DNA of 64,000 nucleotides from Ostrinia nubilalis (Eukaryota; Arthropoda; Insecta; Lepidoptera; Crambidae): the NCBI RefSeq assembly GCF_963855985.1, contig NC_087110.1:5075001-5139000 (forward strand), written 5' to 3'. Made by a program: the position numbers and the translations under genes. Shown piece after piece: positions 21,561 to 33,140 of the stretch (its first letter is position 1; every line of letters begins with the position of its first letter). The notes beneath the pieces are model-generated. The model had not been told where the DNA came from and ran no database searches. It was given only the letters and a program-made list of their open reading frames with translations.

Positions 21561-22020
21561 TTAAGTAAATAAAATAATAAATAACATATTTACAATGAAT
21601 ATGTATAAACAACTTAAGTTGAGAGTTTTTTAATTAATACTTTTTGTTATTAAGTAAGTTATTTAGTAAGTACGAGTAAATAAGACGTTTCAAAAGTTTT
21701 AATTTTACATCTTTTAGAAGTTACACAGCCAATAAAATTTCAAAGTTTGAGAAAGAGTTTCAACCCGTCTGAGTTGGCTTGTCAATTTGAAACAGCATTG
21801 TAAAAATACTCTTAAAATTAAGGCTCGATTTTATTAAAATTAAACATCTCAATAATAAAATAGCTCTGATAAAATTAACTACAAAATAATGCGGAGTAAA
21901 ACGGTATTAGGGGTGAAGGCCTTGATATCCTATTACATACATCAGGCTACATTGATTAATTAGTGTAGCTATTTTAAGAGTGGGTTATGTTTACGGAAAT
22001 GGAGGTAAGAGACTTCGAGC
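21561..22020. other. Intergenic stretch, possibly LINE 3' UTR on the minus strand
   Basis: AT-rich continuation of the putative LINE tail; no frame or second copy found. Confidence 0.35.
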
Positions 22021-22244
22021 TTAAAGGTCGTAGCACACTTATCAACTCGGAAATGGATCAACACCGTATCGCCTTTTGCGAGCTGTCATCGCCTTTCGCG
22101 CGCTGCCAACCGCGAGGCGAAGCTTACGTTACGGTGTCGATATGTGTGCGTGGCAGTATAAAGTTTCATACAAAGAATACTGACTGCCTCGAGTTGATAC
22201 GGTTAAGATCCCTTTGCGGGTTGATAAATGTGCTACGTCCTTAA
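22021..22244. mobile_element. TTAA-flanked MITE (piggyBac-like)
   Basis: Left TTAAAGGTCGTAGCACA.TTATCAAC and right GTTGATAAATGTGCTACGTCCTTAA are inverted repeats of about 28 bp with TTAA at both edges, the piggyBac target. The GC-rich interior (CGCCTTTCGCGCGCTGCC) creates an open frame at 21987-22244 that I judge spurious. Confidence 0.7.
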
Positions 22245-22264
22245 TATGGACTATGACAACATGA

Positions 22265-22345
22265 TGGAAATTAGCCTCCCCAATTCGTCTGACCAGCGTG
22301 GGCAGTGTAAGCCTTATTTATCTATTTGCCACTTAATAATTGGAA
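22265..22345 (-). repeat. Dispersed repeat X fragment
   Basis: TTAGCCTCCCCAATTCGTCT, GACCAGCGTGGGCAGTGTAA and a decayed ATTTGCC, complement of the repeat X core. Confidence 0.55.
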
Positions 22346-24164
22346 AGGGTCATGTTCCTATAGTCTAAATTCCATAACCCCTCACGCGATCTGCGGCGGG
22401 AAGGCGCTAATGCGTGAAGTGCCCGTGACCCCCCCCCCCTTCCCGCGGGAATAAAAATACCTATGCGCATTTTCCCTAAAATAGCTTATCATTATTACCG
22501 TTGCATACTATCGAGTCACATTTTTGGAATCTGGATAAAATTACCCGTCTTGTGGTGTAACTTTTAAGGCTAACAAATATATATTTTAGGTACAAAACTT
22601 ACTTGAAAGAAAAAGATTCGTCATTTTTGTCACTTTTTGTGATTGCACTTGATTCACCTTCAAAATTAAAAGCAATGTTATATATTAACACTTATTTCCA
22701 AATTATGTTATATGCAAACTTTACATTCATACATATTTATCAAGTTATTTATTGGTCATCGGAAAGTTGAGGTGTATTTACTGTTTGCCATGTTATTTGC
22801 CAACACATTAGGCAGTTCTATAAAAAGCATACATACTTTTTCTGTAGAGTCACAACAACAAACCAAAATTTACAGTTGCAAATTTGCAAATTCGCCTTTA
22901 GGACAACTGTTTAAAGTGTAAACATGATGTGCCGTCGTCCGTTGTCGAGTAGCATAACGAAGTTGATTTTAAATTGCAATTATTTACTGGAAAGCTCAAA
23001 CCTTCTTATTCTTATAACTAATAAAGATAAAGACACCAGATTCCTGAAATTCAATATTTCAAAGCGTTATTCCAACATCTAATAACCGCTACGTTTCCCA
23101 CACAATACAACTTGCCTATTAACTCGTTTTAAACCGACACTTTGAAGTTCGAGGGCCTTTAATGCTTCAATTTAAATAATTGAAACTTTACCTCGAGTTT
23201 CCTATTTAAATAAACCCTTTCATGATATTTCGTTAAAGAAAGTAACTAGTTCCCTTTGAAGATGGTTTACTTGTATTTAAATTAATGAAACTATTTGAAA
23301 TTGTCGCGATGCGGGCAGATTTAATAGATTGGTATGATTATTTTGAAGTTTCAACTCAATTTGAGAGAAATAAACGTTTGGTTTAGTAAATTTTGCGAAG
23401 TTATGTTTGAATTTAGATCTTGATTATTTATTTTACTTAATGAAATTATACCTGTTAGGTAAACTGGAAGGGGTGAGAAGGGGTGCAATTTAATTAGAAT
23501 TGAAGGTAAACTAATTTAGTTTATCTTTACTAAAGTCTGCAAATTTATTTGACTATGATTACGCCATTTAAAATATCGTAATGGGTAATAAATTTTCAAA
23601 ACTAAAAAGGTAAATTCACAAGCAATTTCGACTGTAAAGGTTCTAAATTTCGTCGAAAAAACGTCTAAAACTGCCAAATTCACCTTCGCCTCGTCAATAA
23701 CTCCCATCTGTAGCTAGTAATTCCCCCACTCCAGCTCGTTAGAGGCCAATGCGAGCGAAATTACCCTAAATTCGGGTAAATGAACCAAGGTGACTTGAGT
23801 CAACACTTGCATGTTTCAATTCGTTTGCTTTGACGATTGCCTAAATAAATGGGTGTAAATTAAACAAACGTTTAAATTAAGTAGCAAATAGTAAACGTAA
23901 TGTGACAATATTTAATTAAAATCGATTATGGACAAATAAGGATAACAATTTTAACCGACTTCTACAAAAGAGGGAGTTTTTCAATTAATAAATCCAAATT
24001 CTCAACTAATACATAATTATAATTGGGCTAGGAGTCTTCCAGTGACTTGGCCCACTTTTAGCTTGGTCTACGGGTCAAGTCGCCGGATTGAATTCTAATC
24101 ATTTGAGTAAACCTTTGTGAAGTTAATTTTGAGGGTATTATCTTTGATCGATTTTTATTGAACT
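22346..24164. other. Intergenic stretch, nothing recognised
   Basis: A C10 run at about 22430 and uniform AT-rich sequence. Short frames (22712-22921, 23516-23707) have no motifs. No repeat borders found. Confidence 0.45.
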
Positions 24165-24423
24165 ATGTTGACGTACGGCGCGCCGTTATTTTATCCCGCA
24201 GAATTGCCAATCAAAAGTGGCAGTGGGTGTGGCACATAGCTTCTAGAAACGGATATTATTTTGACCACGGACTAGAAGACGTTTTGTGGGCAGGCCTCCC
24301 ACTAGGTGGACCGACGACCTGTCCTTCGCGGAAAGCACCTGGATGCGCAGGACCGATTATAGTGGAAATCCTTGAGGGAGACCTAAGTCCAGCAGGGGAC
24401 GTCTTTTAGCTCAAACTAACGAA
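24165..24423 (+). mobile_element. RTE-B LINE 3' end
   Basis: Translates as SRRIANQKWQWVWHIASRN, the hallmark KWQW.HIA of RTE-type C-termini, then DVLWAGLPLGGPTTC and ends with GACGTCTTTTAGCTCAAACTAACGAA. Deletions have shortened it relative to 25046-25300. The codon reading is from the sequence; RTE assignment is from family knowledge. Confidence 0.85.
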
Positions 24424-24459
24424 AAAACGACACCTACATTATGGAGTAAAGTTTAATCA

Positions 24460-24672
24460 TCTTACTAATATTTTATAAATGCGAAAGTTTGTATGGATGT
24501 CTGGATGTCAACATGTTTGTTACTCTTTCACGGAAAAACCACTGAACCGATTTTGATTAAACTTTACAGTATTATTGTTTATAACCCAGAATAACAATAC
24601 AGGCTATGATTTATGACTATCTGTGACTGTGTGTATAAATTTCACGCGGGTGAAGCTGTGGGCAAAAGCTAG
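24460..24672 (+). mobile_element. Non-autonomous Helitron-type element (213 bp)
   Basis: Starts TCTTACTAATATTTTATAAATG and ends CACGCGGGTGAAGCTG...AAGCTAG^T. The motif TGTTACTCTTTCACGGAAAA, with ATTTTGATTAAACTTTACAGTA, belongs to a subfamily also seen at 58116-58235. Confidence 0.8.
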
Positions 24673-25045
24673 TTTCAAATAAAACCCTTAATAAACTGGT
24701 TCAATGAAACATCTAAGCTCCTGACATTCACGAATATCCTCCAACAAAGGCTAATTTCTAAACGCCAACAAAGTATTTTCGTAGCAAATCTCTTTAAATA
24801 GAATAAACTCTTAAGTATGCTAATGTCAATAAGTCAGTTGATACCTACTCCACGCTCTCCTTTCGGAACTTAACGAGTTTATTTTAAGTAGATTTAATTA
24901 ATGAGATTATGAAAGACTTCCAAATTAACTTCGTACAAGTTTGACGATTCAAAGAGTGTGGGATGACTATTCAATTACGAACTTAAGGTGATTACGTCAC
25001 ATTGTTTTACGTGTTTGGAAATATTGAGAGAAAATAATTAATGAG
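24673..25045. other. Intergenic stretch, nothing recognised
   Basis: No supportable feature. Confidence 0.4.
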
Positions 25046-25300
25046 TGAGTTCGTTTCAGCCGAATGACGTCCACTTCTGGACAAAGGCCGATCCTGCGCC
25101 GCGCGCATCCAGGCACCTCCCGCAAACTTCACCAGATCGTCAGTACACCTAGTGGGGGGCCTGCCCACACTATGTCTTTCGGCTCGTGGTCGCCACTCGA
25201 GAACTTTTCTGCCCCGGCAGCAATCAGCTCTGCGAGCTATGTGCCCGGCAGTGGGCGAACTGCCACTTGATTTTAGCGATTCTGCGGGCTATGTCAGTCA
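25046..25300 (-). mobile_element. RTE-B LINE 3' end, best-preserved coding match
   Basis: Complement of the coding end: CCACTTGATTTTAGCGATTC encodes the ...IAKIKWQ-like stretch, CTCGAGAACTTTTCTGCC the KVLEW stretch and CCTAGTGGGGGGCCTGCCC the A..GGR segment. The tail GTTCGTTTCAGCC at the left is the 3' end. Small deletions break the frame. Confidence 0.85.
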
Positions 25301-25373
25301 CTTTGGTTGGTCATTTTGATTAGGTTACCAGTATTATCTTATTATCTAAATGCTTAAAGCTTTAATTAACCAC

Positions 25374-25412
25374 ACCAACGCGTGCAGATCGCCATCGCCG
25401 GCGCGTTCATAG
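25374..25412. mobile_element. Half of a palindromic MITE
   Basis: ACCAACGCGTGCAGATCGCC, then ATCGCCGGCGCG, equals one arm of the MITE at 52144-52293 (right end GGCGATCTGCACACGTTGGT). The other arm is missing. Confidence 0.65.
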
Positions 25413-25795
25413 TTCTTTTCGTTTTCATGCGTTCTTTTAATAAGGCTAAATCCTTAAGAAAAGTGAAAGTTTAAATATTGCTCGTCACCACGTTTTCAAA
25501 TTAAGGTAACTAATTATAACAAAAAGTACCCATTCTCTCTTGCCCTTCAGACGGTCATGCGCTATAGACGTTTTTGATGGCCGAACTTTTTCTTTAAAAG
25601 TTTGAAGTACCTTGCCAGATTTACTTTACGTGCGTACGTATAATGTGCTAAAGGGTGTTAAAAAGTACCTAACTAAGCCATTTATTTATCAAAGAGTATT
25701 TCACAACCTAGTTTGTGTATTTAAGAAAAAAGTAAAAAATATGGCTTGTATAACTAAATATTAAGCATGTAGATAATGCATCTTTGGTAATTAAT

Positions 25796-25912
25796 TATCA
25801 TCATCATCATTACAGTCATAGAACGTCCACTGCTGAACATAGGCCTCCCCCAATGATTTCCACAATGGCCGGTTGGTGGTTGCCTGCATCCAGCGCCTTC
25901 CTGCTACTCATG
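25796..25912 (-). mobile_element. RTE-A LINE 3' tail
   Basis: (ATC)n, ACAGTCATAGAACGTCCACT, CCCCCAATGATTTCCACAAT, then CATCCAGCGCCTTCCTGCTAC. Truncated after about 117 bp. Confidence 0.88.
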
Positions 25913-27755
25913 GTAACATAACTATGTAATCGTACGTTGGCGATTCCCACCCAACTATGGTGACTGTAGGCTGCAATGGGATGTAAACACTCTAACCTTT
26001 TTTTAATACTCTAGCTCACAAATTTCTATAGCTGGATAAAGTTAAACCTATCGGCAGGGCTAAGTCGTCTTATTAACGCAAATTATCAACAATTCTCGAA
26101 TACAATCGAAACTAAAACTTAGATCAATTAAATCCTATCAAGACAAATACTTCGAAAACTCCAAAACCTAGGCTTTAAACTTCCGAACATAACATCCGAA
26201 ATATCTTACAAAAAGCAATTAACAACGTCCCACCTCACCCTGAAGTTTGAAACTACACTTAATCAAAACGGAGGCTTATTGTTTCACGGTTGTATGAATA
26301 GCGAATCTTGCATTATAACGATCTTTACGATAATCAAGAGTCCCTCGTAAAAGGAGCTTAAAGTTTGGCGATAAAACTGGAACGGCTGGAAGTTTTCAAG
26401 GGAGCTTACAGCCTATAGCTTTTAGATTGTTGTGGAGTGGTATCGATTGTTTTGCAAGGTTATGATGTGACCAGTTCCGAATTAAGACTACTTGACGCCC
26501 TAAGCAATCCTCACGACTAGTGTGTTTATTCCCCAATCATCAAGGTTTTGTGATGATGCTGACTGAGTTTTTGCAGTCCCGAAGCAGTGGCAGGGAAAAA
26601 TATTACTGAAACGTGTAGAAGCGCTTGGAAGTCTTACAGATAATAGATAAATTACTTTTATCTACATCCAAATCAGTAGTCCACTGGTGGACGTAAAAGT
26701 CTTTGAGGGTACAAGAATCCCCAAAGATGATCCGACCTCTCGTTTTTTATACATCAGACACTGTTAGCTCTATTGTTATGAGATCTTCAGTTCATCGATG
26801 TCTATTGTCGAGACGTATTGGATGTACGCCACGAATCTTATCGTATATCGATTGTAAACGACAAATGCATGGGCTTATCATCTAAACATTGATGCATCGA
26901 TAAGATTATATCTTCTAACTCGAGAGCCTGTTAGCTTCACCTTTCATCACTTCTGCGATAAAATAGCTAACCTATGTGCAACTTTAACTGCCTACATTTT
27001 CGGACTATGTCGATGTCTTTGGTCTTCCACCGAATACCCTCGTTTCCAATTTCACACCTTAACAATCACTTAGGAAAATTCAGCAATTTATGCATAATAT
27101 GCAAATGCATGGGAAATTCTTCCACGGCTTTGAGCTCTAAGCTTCGTTGCATGAACGGTTATAAGTCCCAAATCGATCAAAATTACTTTGAGGACCGAAA
27201 TTTTAAAATATTTCGTCAGACGCGAAATACCGTGGAACAGTGTTGGAGTATTGGAAATTGAATCGAATACCAAAATAGCTGAACGTTCGTGACAAAGCAC
27301 CCATCATACGAATTTCTAGTTCGAATTAGAGCAGGTGAAGGCTTTCGACGGGAAATTTTCGGGTATTTCTTTGAGAAAAATCTCTAAAATTCTGAAACGA
27401 AGTTCTGATAAAGAATGGGACGAAGTTTATAAAAGTTGCTGTCCAAAAATTGAGTATTATGCCGCATTTTTTAGATTGGAAAAATATTTCTTCATTTAGA
27501 TTTCGGCCGCGGGGTAAAGTGGTGAAACATTATAATAGTATAATGAAACCATTTCTGTGATAAGATTCCGAGTTAATTTATGATAATAATTCTCTAAGAG
27601 CCCTATTAAGCTTATTTACAATTGGAAACGTTGAATGTTTTTTTAAGTCGTAATTATTTTCTATCACGTGGTTTGTTAAATGAGAACACAACCAAAAGTT
27701 CAAGCCCACAATACAAGTTTAGAAACAATTACATACACGAGGTGATTATTCAATT
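25913..27755. other. Intergenic stretch, nothing recognised
   Basis: The longest stretch without a recognised repeat in the left half. Frames at 26703-26885 and 26974-27261 have no motifs and atypical composition for coding. Confidence 0.45.
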
Positions 27756-27836
27756 TGTGTCTCTTAGGAAATCGAACCTAGGACCTTCGAATTGAGATAG
27801 TTTAAGTTTGTAACCACTAGAGTCACTAGCTAGACT
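27756..27836 (-). repeat. tRNA-like SINE head
   Basis: Minus strand reads CTCTAGTGGTTACAAAC (A-box-like) and CTAGGTTCGATTTCCTAAG (B box) about 40 bp apart, the spacing of a pol III promoter in a tRNA-derived SINE. No cloverleaf or tail identified. Confidence 0.5.
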
Positions 27837-27889
27837 ATAGAGACGTCACTTTACACTCTTACATCTGTAGGTCTTAAGAAAGTAATAAA

Positions 27890-28190
27890 TAAATGAGCCG
27901 AGATCCGAGCCTACCGTGGCGCCCTCAGGCCGCGTCCGTAGTCCCCTCGATCGGGCCCACTAGAGTGAGCCCGCCGTAGGCTGGACTTTGGTCCAACCCC
28001 GCGGTGGGCAACCCTCTAGTTGGGTTCGCCACTGATCGGGCGCCTTATGCGCTCGATACGGCCCGATCGAGAACGTCGGTCTGACGATCGCCAAACGGCT
28101 AGAGTACCTTCTGTACTCGCCACTCTGCCCTTTGAAGCTGAAAAAGCCCTTCGAGCTACTAGCGCGCGTCCCTTAAAAAAAGTCTCAAGA
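27890..28190. other. GC-rich island of unknown origin
   Basis: About 300 bp far richer in GC than the flanks (CCTACCGTGGCGCCCTCAGG, CCCCGCGGTGGGCAACCC, TACGGCCCGATCGAGAACG). Open on the plus strand at 28020-28223 without recognisable motifs. Probably a fragment of a GC-rich LINE or other element; I cannot place it. Confidence 0.5.
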
Positions 28191-28578
28191 AAGTTTTATC
28201 ACTTACCTAAGTATACTTTTTAAACTATTTTTCTGACGCATAACTTCCAAGTCAAGACATTTCTCGATCTAACCTCTAAGGAACTATACGTTTCCCTCAA
28301 TAAAGCTATACGACCTGTGGGATTAATACCTCATACCTAGTAAACTACAGTTTATCCATTACCTGTCAAATCAGACGTGAGATTCATCGGTTGAGGAAGT
28401 AAGTTTTGCAGTTGGCGAAGTGCAATGTAGGTCCTTAACCCTTAATCGGATAAGTTCGATTTTTTAATTTTTTTGAACCTAAATGCGAGGAAATATAAAT
28501 GAAAATATAATCATTCATTGATGGAGGGTTAGTTTCGGCAAAATGTAGAACTAAAGATGCAATTTTAAATTTAAAAAA

Positions 28579-28614
28579 TATACAGGGTGGAATTTTGTAA
28601 TGCCACCCTGTATA
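28579..28614. repeat. Short palindrome TATACAGGGTGG / CCACCCTGTATA
   Basis: 12-bp perfect arms around a 12-bp loop. TACAGGGTG is a frequent terminal motif of mariner-like MITEs in insects, so this may be a minimal deletion product of one. Confidence 0.7.
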
Positions 28615-28809
28615 AACACAGCCTGAGATTTCACTTTATACGAAACATTTATGGCATACCTACATTACGTTCAACTGTAAATTTTAATGTCAGACTGAAG
28701 AGGGCTTTTCAGGAAAAAAAGCAGGAATTATCATTATTTCCAGACGATACATATTTTGATGCTGGCGATACTCTAAAGTTCTAAACAAAGTGGAAACTAA
28801 TACACTATA

Positions 28810-29914
28810 CAGTGTGAGTCACGTTAAAGTGTACATATGAAAATAGATGAAACTAGACCTATTTTTATCGACAAAAAAGAGGTCAAAAATTTTTTGAGAT
28901 TTTTTTTTAATTTTTTATAGAATTTTTTTTCTTCCAATTACTTATTGTAAAGAAAACGTAATAACTTTTAAACTAAGAGGTATATACTGATAAAATAAAA
29001 ACAGTAATAATGCTAAATAACAGACGATACTAAAAAAATACATAAAATACTCAGAAAATGCCAACAAATAATAAAATATGATAGTTTTTGAAAAAAATCT
29101 GCTTTTAAATTCGTGTTTTTTTGGTTATTTGATAAATTTCTCCAAAAAATGCCCCTATAACCGGTGGTTTTTATTACTTTTTATTATTCTCTATCGTATT
29201 ACCTTCGTAAAACCAAAAATCGCATGTCTCTATCTCTATCACAACGTTTGCAATGATCGTTTGAACTAAGCCTCTCCGGGCGCGCCATTCAACGCTTCGT
29301 TAACAACGAAACTGAAAATGGCTCTAGATTTGTTATTTTGATAAAGACAAGTTAGATTTCAAATAAAAACAATAGATTTCGAAGTAAAATAAGCATTTTA
29401 GTTAAAATTAAAATTTTCTCTACCTGCAGGCGGAGAATAATGTTGTGGCAGGCCTTTGTTCAAACGATCATAGCAAATGTTGTGATAGGGATAGAGACAT
29501 GCGATTTTTGGTTTTACAAAGATAATACGATGGAGAATAATACAAAGTAATAAAAACCACCTGTTATAGGGGCATTTTTTGGAGAAATTTATCAAATAAC
29601 CAAAAAAACACGAATTTAAAAGCAGATTTTTTTCAAAAAGTATTATTTTTTATTATTTGTTGGCCTTTTTTGTGTATTTTATGTATTTTTTTAGTATCGC
29701 CTGTTATTTAGCATTATTACTGTTTTTATTTTATCAGGATATACCGTTTAGTTTAAAAGTTATTACGTTTTCTTTACAATAAGTAATTGGAAGAAAAAAA
29801 ATTCTATAAAAAATTAAAAAAAAATCTCCAAAAATTTTTGACCTCTTTTTTGTCGATAAAAATAGGTCTAGTTTCATCTATTTTCATATGTACACTTTAA
29901 CGTGACTCACACTG
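28810..29914. mobile_element. Foldback element with ~465-bp inverted arms, TA target
   Basis: Starts CAGTGTGAGTCACGTTAAAG and ends with its exact complement, flanked by TA (28808-28809 and 29915-29916). Inverted similarity continues for about 465 bp on each side (about 28810-29275 and 29447-29914) with scattered differences, around a spacer of about 170 bp. CAGT start and TA duplication suggest Tc1/mariner mobilisation. The mirrored frames at 29078 and 29398 are by-products of the symmetry. No transposase. Confidence 0.9.
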
Positions 29915-30700
29915 TACAAATAACCCTCCTTCTGGCACGAATATTGTGATATGAATTTCTCCACTTCCCTTGAGTTTCAGAAAAAATATTATGTCGCTTT
30001 ATACTAAGACCACATGCGGACTTAAAAGAATTGGAAATGTTGTTACACTATTATTTCTTTGGCCTATATTCGCCTAAATCTAAAACAAGATAAAAAGAAA
30101 AATAAAACACGACGCGTAAAGTTTAGAAAATAAAAGAAAATTACCAAACACAACTTTTAACTTCCCGCCAAGAAGTCCAAAATAGAATTTCAATGTGAAT
30201 ATTTTACCTCATTTTAACCCCTCGTGCTCAGATGAGGTATCGTCCCCCGGCATCTATTCCAGATACAGAACACTATCCATCGATTTATTATGGAAAACGT
30301 ATGGGCCCCCAGGGCTATGGCTCCGAACTGTGGACTAATTTCGATATTAAGTTCGAGTAAAGACTATTATGGTTGCAAATATTATGAGGGATTTGGTAAA
30401 TTGATAAAATATGAGCGATTTGATGATGAAAAATAAAATTATCTGCTCAATATTATTGTTAAATGTTTTCTTATTAATTTTTCCTTCTTTCGTGCCTGAA
30501 TTTTTGTGCCACTTCTTTTCAGCTCCAGCTTTTATTGTCGCAAAACAATGGTGAAATTAATGTAAACATATAAATATTGTGTTAGAATTAATTTAGGTCC
30601 TACTAAAAAGATCTTTTATATTTTATTCATAAATGCCAGAATACTGGTCAAAATTGGATAAATATTTTTTTGATTTTTATTTGTTTTCTGTTTTGATATA
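29915..30700. other. Intergenic stretch, nothing recognised
   Basis: AT-rich, no supportable feature. Confidence 0.4.
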
Positions 30701-30872
30701 CAGGGTGTTAGGTAAATGGGTATATGAGCCGACACTAGCCCATGTTAACATGGTCATATAAATGGTATGGTGAAGTCAGAAAATTGATATCTTCATTTTA
30801 ATTATTTTAATTTTCATACAAATCGGATTTTATAAAATTTATTTTGTATGAAAATTAAAAAAATACACCCTG
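30701..30872. mobile_element. Mariner-like MITE (172 bp, CAGGGTGT ends, TA target)
   Basis: CAGGGTGT...ACACCCTG with TA on both sides (TATA left, TATA right). An inner palindrome ATTTTCATACAAA / TTTGTATGAAAAT is present. Non-coding. Confidence 0.75.
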
Positions 30873-31258
30873 TATAGTATAGTAACGTGCTCCTATGATT
30901 TTAAGACACACCAAAAAATATTGGTGTGTAAGATACTCACCGGACAAATAATAAATTATCATATTTTAAAGACGTAATTGTAAAATGCCTGAAAAAGTGT
31001 TGTTCCCCCCTCTAAAATGTAAAATCCTAACTGTTATAGTCCAAAATAAGCAACTAAGATTTAAAACTTCAAAATAAAAACCTATTTCCAAATAATTGCG
31101 TATCAATTCCAACTAACAGTGTTAGCTCGTGCACAAATATTTGCTTTTGCTTAGAAAACATTGAAATCTAGTCACGGTTCTCGCACGGCTGAGAAACACC
31201 GCTGTGTAGGGTGGCCACGTTTAAGGGAAAAATGATTTATTTTGTTGTAGTATTTATT
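30873..31258. other. Intergenic stretch, nothing recognised
   Basis: No supportable feature. Confidence 0.4.
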
Positions 31259-31340
31259 TAACCCTTTAACTGCTATAGAGAAAAATATTTTCATATCTAA
31301 CTAAGGTTCAAAATATGGTGGCATCATATCTGCTTCCACC
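31259..31340 (-). repeat. Dispersed repeat, partner of 13700-13811
   Basis: TTAACCCTTTAACTGCTATAG, AGAAAAATATTTTCATAT, AAGGTTCAAAATATGGTGGCA are the complement of the 13.7-kb copy in the same order. Confidence 0.65.
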
Positions 31341-31936
31341 AGTTAATGACTTTTTTATTTTAATTTGCAAGCAATAATGCAGTCCCAATTTCAATCTATC
31401 AGGGATATTCTAACATTGATGACTCTATTAGCTCTGCGATTGACTTCAACGTGGTTTATGAAAAGACTCATGACTTGTCGAAAATTTAACAAAGCGTATC
31501 TGTACTATAATATCTACTTAATTATTGATACTTTTATAAGCACCTTCATTTACATGTTTCCATCCATTTTTACTATACGAATTTGTCCCGGAAATTTTTA
31601 GGACTTATCAAATCGTGTGGTCACCCCAAACTGCAACGTATTAAGTGAATTAGCGGAAAAACCCAAGAATAAAAGCTTAGCTCCTCCAGTTGCTGTTGCA
31701 TTTTTAAAACCGCAAGAAACAAGCTGTTCAAAGCCAAGGGATTACCGAATGCTTTGCGAACAAAATGGAGGCAATCTTGGAAATTATTTCTTTGTTCTGT
31801 CTTGATCTGGCTTAATATTTTAAGTATTTGACCGATCTGACTGTGAAATTGCAAAATATTTATTTCTCAGCGCTAGCATTTTTATGTCCATTTAAAGAAC
31901 GACAAATACATTTTAGTTAGGTTTGATAACTTTAAG
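31341..31936. other. Intergenic stretch, nothing recognised
   Basis: Frames on both strands near 31620-31850 overlap in antiparallel and show no motifs; not supported as genes. Confidence 0.45.
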
Positions 31937-32040
31937 GCCGAATTGCACCACCTTATTTTACCCGTGACTATAATCTTAAATGGTGTTTTTTGTATGGAGT
32001 TGTTGAAGTTTTGAAGTTTACGTAAGACTGTTTAGTCAGG
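31937..32040. mobile_element. Family G MITE, one end
   Basis: GGCCGAATTGCACCACCTTA, then TGGTGTTTTTTGTATGGAGTTG matches the left half of the family; the right end is lost. Confidence 0.55.
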
Positions 32041-32646
32041 AACTCAGCTTTTAAGAATTTTTTTTATTGACACTTGTAAAAGTATGAAATGAAAATTTTA
32101 TTTTTACGAAATGTTTCGTTTACCGAAAAAGTTACTTTTGCTCTTTCCTAAAAGATATTCAAAGGTCACAGTAGTCTTTCTAATGGATTTACAAATATTT
32201 AATGCATGCAAATATGAAAAAATCTCAAACTGGAATCTGGATACTTACAAAGTGCTCAACATTAACGAATATTGTATCTGTAGTTACTAATTAAAATAAA
32301 ATTAATAAGAGTTCATTATTTCTTATTATTTTATTATTTTCAAATAAATAAATAAATAAATAAATTTCAATCGAGAGCGCTCGATTATTGGAAGCGTCGT
32401 TGTAATTAATTTATTCTACTGAAATATTAAGGACCTTTTGTATTTTACTGTCAGTTCGTCAATTGCTGCTTTAATCTCTTTCAATTATGGAAAGTTTTAT
32501 TGATAATTAAATCTACACCACTTATTAGTTGACATTAATATAGTTCAATTTCAATTACAAAGGCGTCTCTACTCCCCGCGTAATTGACACAGAAATTTGG
32601 TACTTCATTTATGTCAAAAAATAGTGCCCAAATAGAGACATCTTAA
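32041..32646. other. Intergenic stretch with AAAT microsatellite
   Basis: (AAAT)n at about 32339-32363; otherwise no recognised feature. Confidence 0.45.
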
Positions 32647-32884
32647 ATCTTAAATATATAAAAGGAGAAACTGACTGACTGACATATCAACGCACAGCCT
32701 AAACGGCTAAACGTAAGCACTTGAAATTTGGCATGCAGGTACCTTAATAAACTTAAAGCTTAGTTACAACAGGATATTGCAAAATTCCCATGGGAACGGG
32801 AGTTAGCGGGAAAAAACATTTGTATGAAAAAATCTAAACCGCGTAAGATAGATGAAGGGGGTAAAACGGAATCCACGCGTACGA
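32647..32884 (+). mobile_element. Helitron-type element lacking its 3' terminus
   Basis: Follows the 20048-20558 element through AAAACGG.ATCCACGCGTACG, then stops where the GAAGTCGCGGGCGG...CTAG end is expected and passes into ATAAATAAAT. Over about 125 bp next to the break I see only two differences from the 20-kb copy. The start carries a short (ACTG)n run. Confidence 0.8.
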
Positions 32885-32914
32885 TAAATAAATATCCTTG
32901 GACATTTTACACTG

Positions 32915-33140
32915 CGCTTAATCTAGTCCCAAACTAAGCAAAGCTTGTACTATGGGTACTAGACAACGGATATAATAAACATACTTAAATACTTTTTTTG
33001 TAAATACATACTTATTATAGGTACATAGAAAACACCCAGTCCAATACAAACATGTTCATGCACACAAATGTTTGTACTGTGCGGGAATCGAACCCGCTAC
33101 CTCCGGAATAGTAGTCCACCACTACAACAAACGGCCGACT
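32915..33140 (-). mobile_element. tRNA-headed SINE (SINE-2)
   Basis: Minus strand begins CGGCCGTTTGTTGTAGTGGT (A box) and GGTAGCGGGTTCGATTCCCG (B box), followed by CATTTGTGTGCATGAACATG and a decayed tail. This layout is typical of a common lepidopteran SINE (recalled). Not a functional tRNA: the 3' acceptor is absent. Confidence 0.75.

Noticed and set aside
21987..22244. 85-codon GC-rich frame
   Set aside because: It coincides with the TTAA-flanked MITE and is palindromic DNA rather than a gene.
29078..29595. Pair of similar proteins on opposite strands
   Set aside because: They arise from the inverted arms of the foldback element and show no coding features.
31617..31854. Antiparallel overlapping frames of 62 and 77 codons
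   Set aside because: Neither has recognisable motifs, and antiparallel open frames of this size occur by chance.
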